Below are positions 1 through 5,002 of a stretch of DNA of 5,002 bases, one piece after another; position 1 is the stretch's first letter; each line of letters starts with the position of its first letter. The notes beneath the pieces were generated by a model. The model saw only the letters and a list, made by a program, of their open reading frames with translations, was not told the origin of the DNA and made no database searches. The DNA comes from an uncultured Lysobacter sp. GTDB lineage: Bacteria > Pseudomonadota > Gammaproteobacteria > Xanthomonadales > Xanthomonadaceae. The position numbers and the translations under genes are program-made. The DNA is taken from assembly GCA_902805755.1 (NCBI GenBank), contig CADCUA010000705.1, positions 1 to 5,002 on the forward strand. The letters run 5' to 3'.

Positions 1-873
1 GCCGGGCTGGTAGCGGGCGCGGCGAGCGGTGAGGGGCTGGGCAACAAGTTCCTTGCCCACATCCGCGAGGTCGACGCGATCACCCACGTGGTGCGCTGCT
101 TCGAAAACTCCGATGTGATCCACGTGAACAACAAGGTCGACCCGATCGCCGACATCGACACGATCGATACCGAGCTGGCACTGGCCGACCTCGACAGCGT
201 GGAAAAGGCATTGCAGCGCGCCGAGCGCTCGGCAAAAACCGGCGACAAGGATGCGAAGGTGCGCGTGGAAGTGCTGGCCCGCGTGCGCGCCGGGCTCGAC
301 GCCGGCAAGCCGGCGCGAGCGCTCTCGTTGTCGGATGACGATCGCGCGCAGGTGCGTGACCTGTTCCTGCTCACGCTCAAGCCGGTCATGTACGTCGCCA
401 ACGTGCTCGAAGACGGCTTCGAGAACAATCCGCACCTGGACGCCGTGCGCGAACGCGCGAAGGGCGAGGGCGCCGAAGTCGTGCCGGTCTCGGCCGCGAT
501 CGAGGAAGAGCTGAGCCAGCTTGACGATAGCGACCGCGATGCGTTTCTGACCGATCTCGGTCTGGACGAGCCCGGCCTCAACCGCGTGATCCGCGCGGCC
601 TACAAGCTGCTTGGCCTGCAGACCTACTTCACTGCCGGCGTAAAGGAAGTGCGCGCGTGGACGGTCAAGGCCGGCTCCACCGCGCCACAGGCGGCGGCCG
701 TGATCCATACCGATTTCGAGAAGGGCTTCATCCGCGCCGAGACGATCGGATACGACGACTACCTCAAATACCGTGGCGAGGCAGGCGCGCGCGATGCCGG
801 GCGACTGCGTCTCGAGGGCAAGGAGTACCGCGTCCAGGAAGGCGACGTGCTGCATTTCCGCTTCAACGTCTAG
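1..873 (+). CDS. ychF: Redox-regulated ribosome-associated ATPase YchF (Obg family), 5' end outside window
   Basis: This is the C-terminal 290 residues of YchF/OLA1, a cytoplasmic P-loop ATPase that binds ribosomes and is linked to stress responses. The window opens on the AG of the switch II DxAG motif, followed by the conserved GxGLGNKFL stretch, so about 73 residues, including the P-loop, are missing. Adding them gives about 363 residues, the usual family length. The nucleotide-specificity motif is NVLE (400-411), the NxxE form that explains ATP rather than GTP preference in this family, and VSAA (487-498) fits the G5 loop. Between them lies the charged helical insertion (about 178-306). 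A TGS domain occupies the C-terminus from about 625 and ends FRFNV, much like E. coli YchF. An internal GTG at 88 is not the start, because the frame and the homology continue upstream. Stop is TAG at 871. Its neighbours upstream in related genomes are often pth and rplY, which I cannot see here. Confidence 0.97.
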   Translation, partial: AGLVAGAASGEGLGNKFLAHIREVDAITHVVRCFENSDVIHVNNKVDPIADIDTIDTELALADLDSVEKALQRAERSAKTGDKDAKVRVEVLARVRAGLDAGKPARALSLSDDDRAQVRDLFLLTLKPVMYVANVLEDGFENNPHLDAVRERAKGEGAEVVPVSAAIEEELSQLDDSDRDAFLTDLGLDEPGLNRVIRAAYKLLGLQTYFTAGVKEVRAWTVKAGSTAPQAAAVIHTDFEKGFIRAETIGYDDYLKYRGEAGARDAGRLRLEGKEYRVQEGDVLHFRFNV

Positions 874-881
874 TGTTTTTG

Positions 882-908
882 GCGTAATCCGCGCTGCGCG
901 CATTACGC
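882..908. repeat. Bulged inverted repeat downstream of ychF
   Basis: GCGTAAT (882-888) pairs with ATTACGC (902-908). Inside it GCGC (891-894) pairs with GCGC (898-901) around a TGC loop, leaving a two-base CC bulge at 889-890, so 11 base pairs in total. It starts 8 bases after the ychF stop. No T-tract follows on either strand; the only T-run (876-880) precedes it. It is therefore not a standard intrinsic terminator. It may stabilise the ychF 3' end or be a REP-like dispersed palindrome, which cannot be decided from one copy. Confidence 0.55.
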
Positions 909-915
909 AGTCGGC

Positions 916-925
916 CAGGCGCCTG
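916..925. repeat. 10-bp perfect palindrome CAGGCGCCTG, copy 1
   Basis: This self-complementary 10-mer lies 9 bases upstream of the -35 element of the tRNA-tuf promoter. The identical 10-mer recurs at 1206-1215 between tRNA-Gly and tRNA-Thr. It could be a protein-binding site or a chance match in GC-rich DNA. The sequence identity is certain, the function unknown. Confidence 0.4.
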
Positions 926-934
926 AACAAATCG

Positions 935-963
935 TTGACTTCACCGGGACTCGTCGCCAGAAT
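935..963 (+). promoter_or_regulatory. Sigma70-type promoter of the tRNA-tuf operon
   Basis: TTGACT at 935-940 (5 of 6 to consensus) is followed after 17 bases by CAGAAT at 958-963 (4 of 6). The predicted start, near 970, lies only about six bases before the mature tRNA-Tyr 5' end. The bases between the -10 element and the start (TGCGGG) are GC-rich, as in stable-RNA promoters under stringent (ppGpp) control; that regulation is inferred. It is the only good promoter I see before the three tRNAs and tuf. Confidence 0.75.
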
Positions 964-975
964 TGCGGGCTCTTC

Positions 976-1061
976 GGAGGGATACCCAAGCGGCCAACGG
1001 GGGCAGACTGTAAATCTGCTGGCTTACGCCTTCGGTGGTTCGAATCCACCTCCCTCCACCA
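976..1061 (+). tRNA. tRNA-Tyr, anticodon GTA
   Basis: This is an 86-base class II tRNA with encoded CCA. The acceptor arms GGAGGGA (976-982) and TCCCTCC (1051-1057) pair fully, followed by discriminator A and CCA (1059-1061). Anticodon stem GCAGA/TCTGC flanks the loop CTGTAAA with anticodon GTA at 1010-1012. A long variable arm (1020-1033) with a GGC/GCC stem marks the Tyr class. The T arm is GGTGG-TTCGAAT-CCACC. It is the first gene after the promoter, and its 5' end would need only a very short leader removed by RNase P. Confidence 0.98.
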
Positions 1062-1119
1062 AGTAACATCAACGGCGGCCTTACCAACCACCGGCGCAGT
1101 ACCCAAGCAGTTGTCCGGC

Positions 1120-1193
<74 letters not shown>

Positions 1194-1205
1194 TTGACGC
1201 CGCGA

Positions 1206-1215
1206 CAGGCGCCTG
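1206..1215. repeat. 10-bp perfect palindrome CAGGCGCCTG, copy 2
   Basis: This is an identical copy of the palindrome at 916-925, inside the 34-base spacer between tRNA-Gly and tRNA-Thr. A TTGAAA follows one base later (1217-1222), but its -10 position would fall inside tRNA-Thr on unsuitable sequence (CAGTCG). A second promoter is therefore not supported. Confidence 0.4.
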
Positions 1216-1227
1216 CTTGAAAAGTTC

Positions 1228-1303
1228 GCTCACGTAGCTCAGTCGGTAGAGCACCTCCTTGGTAAGGAGGAGGTCGAAGGTTCGATTCCTTTCGTGAGCA
1301 CCA
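1228..1303 (+). tRNA. tRNA-Thr, anticodon GGT
   Basis: This is a 76-base tRNA with encoded CCA. The acceptor arms GCTCACG (1228-1234) and CGTGAGC (1293-1299) pair fully, with discriminator A at 1300. The anticodon stem CCTCC/GGAGG encloses the loop TTGGTAA with GGT at 1261-1263, reading ACC and ACT. It corresponds to thrT just before tufB in E. coli, and lies 30 bases upstream of the tuf start codon, so the tuf mRNA is presumably released by tRNA 3' processing. Confidence 0.98.
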
Positions 1304-1333
1304 CACTCCAGTACGACTCATCGAGACGCAGCC

Positions 1334-2524
<1,191 letters not shown>

Positions 2525-2527
2525 TAT

Positions 2528-2553
2528 CCATGAGCGGCTCCGGCCGCTCCTGG
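2528..2553 (+). terminator. Hairpin with C(UCCG)G tetraloop after tuf
   Basis: GAGCGGC (2532-2538) pairs with GCCGCTC (2543-2549) around the loop TCCG, a UNCG-type tetraloop closed by C-G, which is known to be very stable in RNA. One T-C mismatch outside, CCA (2528-2530) pairs with TGG (2551-2553). Only TTT (2554-2556) follows before GCG, so termination here alone would be weak. It starts three bases after the tuf stop codon and may protect the mRNA 3' end or act together with the next hairpin. Confidence 0.55.
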
Positions 2554-2562
2554 TTTGCGTGA

Positions 2563-2608
2563 GCGGGCCAGGGATTGGTTCACAATCTCCGGTCCGCTTT
2601 CGTTGTTT
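2563..2608 (+). terminator. Intrinsic terminator of the tRNA-tuf operon
   Basis: The 15-base arm at 2563-2577 (GCGGGCCAGGGATTG) pairs with 2583-2597 (CAATCTCCGGTCCGC) around the loop GTTCA. There are 12 Watson-Crick pairs, two G-U pairs and a single A-C mismatch. A2562-T2598 can add another pair. It is followed by the T-rich tail TTTCGTTGTTT (2598-2608). The length of the stem and the tail make this the best terminator in the window. The G-U pairs make the - strand form weaker, so it favours + strand transcription from tuf. Confidence 0.75.
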
Positions 2609-2628
2609 GGGCTACCGCCCGGTATCGA
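2603..2628 (+). promoter_or_regulatory. Weak candidate promoter for tRNA-Trp/secE
   Basis: TTGTTT (2603-2608) lies within the tail of the tuf terminator, and TATCGA (2623-2628) follows after only 14 bases. The alternative with a 17-base gap has CGATTC as -10, which is poor. A promoter is expected here if the terminator is efficient, but no convincing one is visible. The 119-base gap between tuf and tRNA-Trp otherwise holds only the two hairpins. Confidence 0.2.
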
Positions 2629-2643
2629 TTCGGTTAAACGCGT

Positions 2644-2719
<76 letters not shown>

Positions 2720-2721
2720 CA

Positions 2722-2780
2722 CGCGGACGAGTCGGTCGGATGTGCCGGCTCAACATGAAATTCAGCAATGAAAGTCCGCG
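2722..2780 (+). other. Possible two-stem structure in the secE leader
   Basis: CGCGGAC (2722-2728) can pair with GTCCGCG (2774-2780). Directly next to its 5' arm, 2729-2735 (GAGTCGG) pairs with 2745-2751 (CCGGCTC) with one G-U pair and a nine-base loop, so the two helices could stack. The A-rich 2752-2773 stays single-stranded. It begins right after the tRNA-Trp CCA end and stops 35 bases before the secE start. Whether it matters for tRNA 3' processing or secE translation is unknown. Confidence 0.35.
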
Positions 2781-2802
2781 CATGGATGCAAGGGCTTTTG
2801 CG

Positions 2803-2807
2803 AGGGA
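2803..2807 (+). promoter_or_regulatory. Ribosome binding site that sets the secE start
   Basis: AGGGA at 2803-2807 lies eight bases before the ATG at 2816. The in-frame ATGs at 2768 and 2786 have no comparable purine-rich site. The start at 2816 also gives the opening MNSKV, which I recall from related SecE proteins, and a normal family length. Confidence 0.7.
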
Positions 2808-2815
2808 ATCGCAGG

Positions 2816-3193
2816 ATGAACAGCAAGGTCGCCCCGTCGCGGATCACTTCCCCGGCTGACCTGATCAAATACGCGCTGGCGCTGCTTCTGGTGGCAGCCG
2901 GCGTTTTCGTTTTCTACTGGTTCGCACAATGGCCTGCCGGCCTGCGGGGGCTGGCTGTCGTGGCCGGAGTCGTCGCGGCGGGCGTCGTGTTCGCTTCGAC
3001 CGCGAAGGGCGCGCAGACACGCGAGTTCCTTTCCGAGTCGCGCTTCGAGTTGCGCAAAGTCGTCTGGCCGACACGTCAGGAAGCTCTGCGCACCACCTGG
3101 GTCGTCATGATTGCCGTAGCGGTGCTGAGCCTGATTCTGGCCGGCTTCGATGTCGTGATCCAGGCGGCCATCAAGTTTCTGTTGGGGCGCTGA
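2816..3193 (+). CDS. secE: Preprotein translocase subunit SecE
   Basis: SecE is the small essential inner-membrane subunit that clamps SecY in the SecYEG protein channel. With the start at 2816 it has 125 residues, close to the 127 of E. coli. The frame stays open to an ATG at 2768, which would add 16 basic residues but lacks a ribosome site. Three membrane segments are visible at about 18-37, 43-62 and 95-117, the three-helix form of gammaproteobacteria rather than the single-helix form of many other bacteria. The conserved cytoplasmic amphipathic region and hinge, with SRFELRKVVWPTRQEA (about 75-90), comes just before the last helix and is the family signature. The stop is three bases from nusG, so the two are surely co-transcribed and probably translationally coupled. 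Confidence 0.97.
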   Translation: MNSKVAPSRITSPADLIKYALALLLVAAGVFVFYWFAQWPAGLRGLAVVAGVVAAGVVFASTAKGAQTREFLSESRFELRKVVWPTRQEALRTTWVVMIAVAVLSLILAGFDVVIQAAIKFLLGR

Positions 3194-3196
3194 TCC

Positions 3197-3781
3197 ATGA
3201 GCGAAATGCAAGACTCAAGCATCAACAAGCGCTGGTACGTGGTTCACGCGTATTCCGGTTTCGAGAAGTCCGTGGCGCAAGCGTTGCGTGACCGCATCGT
3301 TCGAGCGGGCATGGAACACCGCTTCGGTGACGTGCTCGTGCCGACCGAAGAAGTCGTCGAAATGCGCGCGGGCCAGAAGCGCCGCTCGGAGCGCAAGTTC
3401 TTCCCGGGCTACGTCCTGGTCCAGATCGCGACGCATGACGAGAACGGGATTCCTCGCATCGACAGCGAATCCTGGCACCTGATCAAGGAAACCCCGAAGG
3501 TCATGGGTTTCATTGGCGGTACTGCGGACCGCCCGCTACCCATCGCCGACCGCGAGGCGGACATGATCCTCCAGCGCGTACAGGACGGCGTCGAAAAGCC
3601 GCGCCCGAAGGTGCTGTTCGAGCCGGGCGAAATGGTGCGCGTCGTGGACGGTCCGTTCAACGACTTCAACGGCGTGGTCGAAGAGATCAACTACGAGAAG
3701 AGCCGCCTGCGCGTTGCCGTGCTGATCTTCGGCCGCTCAACGCCAGTTGAACTCGAATTCGGCCAAGTCGAGAAAGCCTGA
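3197..3781 (+). CDS. nusG: Transcription termination/antitermination factor NusG
   Basis: NusG binds RNA polymerase with its N-terminal NGN domain and contacts Rho or ribosomal protein S10 with its C-terminal KOW domain. The 194 residues show the NGN domain from [14 protein letters not shown] (11-24) through [13 protein letters not shown] (64-76) and KVMGFIGG (101-108). The linker KPRPK (134-138) follows, then the KOW domain from [19 protein letters not shown] (141-159) to [11 protein letters not shown]. It is 13 residues longer than the 181 of E. coli. About four come at the N-terminus and about nine between VQI and SWHL (residues 82-91, rich in G, P, I and D). I recall a similar insertion in Xanthomonas relatives, so it looks like a lineage trait. 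The start at 3197 has GGGG (3184-3187) nine bases upstream inside the end of secE; ATG at 3206 is a less likely alternative. Confidence 0.98.
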   Translation: MSEMQDSSINKRWYVVHAYSGFEKSVAQALRDRIVRAGMEHRFGDVLVPTEEVVEMRAGQKRRSERKFFPGYVLVQIATHDENGIPRIDSESWHLIKETPKVMGFIGGTADRPLPIADREADMILQRVQDGVEKPRPKVLFEPGEMVRVVDGPFNDFNGVVEEINYEKSRLRVAVLIFGRSTPVELEFGQVEKA

Positions 3782-3794
3782 TACACTGCCCGGC

Positions 3795-3819
3795 TTCCCG
3801 CGACTGCGGGAACCCTTTT
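3795..3819 (+). terminator. Terminator-like hairpin after nusG
   Basis: TTCCCGC (3795-3801) pairs with GCGGGAA (3806-3812) around the loop GACT, followed by CCC and then TTTT (3816-3819). The three C bases between stem and T-tract make it weaker than a standard intrinsic terminator. It starts 14 bases after the nusG stop, and fits a split between a secE-nusG unit and an rplK unit, as in E. coli. Confidence 0.55.
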
Positions 3820-3827
3820 CAAGCGAT

Positions 3828-3847
3828 CGGCCGCCACTGTGCGGCCG
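3828..3847 (+). repeat. Second GC-rich hairpin in the nusG-rplK gap
   Basis: CGGCCGC (3828-3834) pairs perfectly with GCGGCCG (3841-3847) around the loop CACTGT. No T-tract follows. It lies nine bases after the TTTT of the previous hairpin. It may be a pause site, an RNA processing site or part of the boundary between the two units; none is shown by the sequence. Confidence 0.5.
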
Positions 3848-3855
3848 CTCGTGCG

Positions 3856-3885
3856 TTCACAACGTGATGTCGGGACACGTGATTT
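3856..3885 (+). promoter_or_regulatory. Weak candidate promoter for rplK
   Basis: TTCACA at 3856-3861 matches the -35 consensus at five of six bases, but the best -10 at 18 bases distance is TGATTT (3880-3885), a poor match. A promoter before rplK is expected by analogy with the L11 promoter of E. coli. The 7-mer ACGTGAT occurs at 3862 and again at 3877 within this region. Confidence 0.25.
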
Positions 3886-3897
3886 TCCCGGCGCGAT

Positions 3898-3927
3898 GGG
3901 GAGCCTGCGGTTCAGGCGCTAGCACCC
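3898..3927 (+). promoter_or_regulatory. Candidate L1 binding site in the rplK-rplA leader
   Basis: The inner stem GCCTG (3903-3907) pairs with CAGGC (3913-3917) around CGGTT. A short outer stem GGG (3898-3900) pairs with CCC (3925-3927). Between them is an uneven internal loop, GA on the 5' side and GCTAGCA on the 3' side. The GGGGAG-stem side resembles the GGUGGGAGGCU strand of the 23S rRNA L1 stalk, and the layout matches known L1 operator RNAs, in which free L1 represses its own operon. The outer stem ends directly at the rplK Shine-Dalgarno GGAG (3928-3931), so L1 binding would block translation. The structure is seen; its role is inferred. Confidence 0.6.
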
Positions 3928-3940
3928 GGAGAGCATAGCA

Positions 3941-4369
3941 ATGGCAAAGAAAGTAACCGGCTACATCAAGCTGCAGGTCAAGGCCGGCCAGGCCAACCCC
4001 TCGCCGCCCGTGGGTCCTGCGCTGGGTCAGCGCGGTCTGAACATCATGGAGTTCTGCAAAGCGTTCAACGCGGCGACCTCCAAGCTCGAGCCGGGCCTGC
4101 CGACGCCGGTCATCATTACCGCGTACTCCGACCGTACGTTCACCTTCGTCACCAAGAGCACGCCGGCTTCGGTGCTGCTGAAGAAGGCTGCGGGCATCAC
4201 GTCCGGCTCCAAGCGTCCGAACACCGACAAGGTGGGCAAGGTCACCCGCGCCCAGCTCGAGGACATTGCCCGCGCGAAGGAAGCCGACCTGACGGCGGCT
4301 GAGCTGGAAGCGGCGGTGCGTACGATTGCGGGCTCCGCCCGCAGCATGGGTCTGGTGGTGGAGGGCTGA
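3941..4369 (+). CDS. rplK: 50S ribosomal protein L11
   Basis: L11 binds 23S rRNA at the GTPase-associated centre, forms the base of the L7/L12 stalk and is needed for RelA activation by uncharged tRNA. The 142 residues equal the E. coli length. The N-terminal domain has the flexible proline-rich [24 protein letters not shown] segment (about 21-44), where thiostrepton and micrococcin act. The C-terminal rRNA-binding domain begins around 73, contains [10 protein letters not shown] and ends [11 protein letters not shown]-terminal and internal lysines that PrmA trimethylates in E. coli are kept (MAKK, and K40 in FCKAF). GGAG at 3928-3931 is nine bases before the ATG. The gene lies two bases upstream of rplA, and both are probably controlled by L1 through the leader. 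Confidence 0.99.
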   Translation: MAKKVTGYIKLQVKAGQANPSPPVGPALGQRGLNIMEFCKAFNAATSKLEPGLPTPVIITAYSDRTFTFVTKSTPASVLLKKAAGITSGSKRPNTDKVGKVTRAQLEDIARAKEADLTAAELEAAVRTIAGSARSMGLVVEG

Positions 4370-4371
4370 TC

Positions 4372-5002
4372 ATGGCAATGACCAAGCGCGAAAAAGCAAT
4401 CAAGGCAGCCGTCGTTCCGGGTAAGGCGTATGCCTTCGACGAAGCGGTGCAGATCATCAAGAACGCCACCAAGGCGAAGTTCGTCGAGTCCGTCGATGTC
4501 GCCGTGCGTCTCGGCGTGGACGCGAAGAAGTCCGACCAGCAGGTTCGTGGCTCGACCGTCCTTCCTGCCGGCACCGGCAAGACCGTGCGCGTCGCCGTGT
4601 TCGCCCCCGCTGGCGCGAAGGCTGACGAAGCCCTCGCCGCAGGCGCCGAGGCCGTCGGTATGGACGACCTGGCCGAAAAGATGATGGCTGGCGATCTGAA
4701 CTATGACGTCGTCATTGCGACGCCGGACGCGATGCGCGTCGTCGGTAAGCTCGGCCAGGTGCTCGGCCCGCGCGGCCTGATGCCGAACCCGAAGGTCGGC
4801 ACGGTTTCGCCGAACCCGGCGGAAGCCGTGAAGAATGCGAAGGGCGGCCAGGTGCGGTACCGCACTGACAAGGCCGGCATCATCCACTGCACGATCGGCA
4901 AAGCAAGCTTCGAAGACGGCTCGCTGAAGGACAACCTGCAGGCGCTGCTGATGGACCTGATCAAGGCCAAGCCGGCGACGTCGAAGGGCCAGTACCTGCA
5001 GA
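4372..5002 (+). CDS. rplA: 50S ribosomal protein L1, 3' end outside window
   Basis: L1 binds the 23S rRNA stalk next to the E site, helps release deacylated tRNA, and as a free protein represses the rplK-rplA mRNA. The window holds 210 complete codons of an expected 230-odd, so about 20-25 C-terminal residues are missing. The rRNA-binding opening [25 protein letters not shown] is at 36-60, and the family signature [14 protein letters not shown] at 132-145, followed by [15 protein letters not shown] in domain 1. ATG 4372 has GGAGGG (4360-4365) six bases upstream, inside the end of rplK. ATG 4378 in the same frame would put that site 12 bases away and is less likely. The two-base gap to rplK points to translational coupling. 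rplJ and rplL are expected next. Confidence 0.98.
   Translation, partial: MAMTKREKAIKAAVVPGKAYAFDEAVQIIKNATKAKFVESVDVAVRLGVDAKKSDQQVRGSTVLPAGTGKTVRVAVFAPAGAKADEALAAGAEAVGMDDLAEKMMAGDLNYDVVIATPDAMRVVGKLGQVLGPRGLMPNPKVGTVSPNPAEAVKNAKGGQVRYRTDKAGIIHCTIGKASFEDGSLKDNLQALLMDLIKAKPATSKGQYLQ

Noticed and set aside
903..1106. - strand frame with a DSNHRRRKPADLQSAP-like peptide
   Set aside because: This peptide is simply the reverse-strand translation of tRNA-Tyr, a frequent annotation artefact.
1217..1245. TTGAAA between tRNA-Gly and tRNA-Thr as a second promoter for tuf
   Set aside because: At 17 bases distance the -10 position reads CAGTCG inside tRNA-Thr, which is not promoter-like.
2768..2815. 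N-terminal extension of SecE from the ATG at 2768
   Set aside because: There is no ribosome site before 2768 or 2786, the extra 16 residues are not expected in SecE, and the ATG at 2816 has a well-placed AGGGA.
4027..4887. - strand frame of 286 codons opposite rplK and rplA
   Set aside because: It overlaps two certain ribosomal protein genes and shows no recognisable domain; the length is expected from GC-rich codon bias.

Overview
This window is a core translation and transcription locus from a high-GC gammaproteobacterium. The best fit is the Xanthomonas/Lysobacter group (Lysobacterales, formerly Xanthomonadales). I base this on the wording of EF-Tu, L1, SecE and NusG as I remember those families, and on the gene order; no search was run. 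All protein genes and all tRNAs lie on the + strand. The window is gene-dense, and the longest stretch without a gene is the 159-base gap between nusG and rplK.

Layout: (1) The 3' part of ychF (1-873), whose first ~73 codons lie upstream of the window. (2) A spacer with a bulged hairpin and a strong sigma70-type promoter (935-963). (3) Three tRNA genes, Tyr(GTA), Gly(TCC) and Thr(GGT), running into tuf (EF-Tu, 1334-2524). This is the classic tRNA-tufB operon, here without the leading tRNA-Thr(TGT) found in E. coli. (4) Two consecutive hairpins after tuf, the second with a long stem and a T-rich tail that looks like a real intrinsic terminator. (5) tRNA-Trp(CCA), a structured leader, secE (2816-3193) and nusG (3197-3781). 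(6) A terminator-like hairpin, a second hairpin and a leader with a candidate ribosomal protein L1 binding site. (7) rplK (3941-4369) and the 5' part of rplA (4372 to the window end), with rplJ, rplL and rpoBC expected beyond.

How the genes work together: the tRNAs and EF-Tu supply aminoacyl-tRNA to the ribosome. L11 and L1 build two mobile ribosomal stalks (the GTPase-centre base and the L1 stalk). NusG connects RNA polymerase with the ribosome and with Rho. SecE is the small essential subunit of the SecYEG protein channel. YchF is a ribosome-associated ATPase of the Obg family. The noncoding sequence suggests three transcription units: tRNA-tuf, trp-secE-nusG, and rplK-rplA onward, the last probably under translational feedback by L1.

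I found no unknown system, mobile element, CRISPR array or sign of gene transfer. The points worth a second look are RNA-level: the candidate L1 leader, the tuf terminator pair, a repeated 10-bp palindrome near the tRNAs, and a stacked structure in the secE leader.
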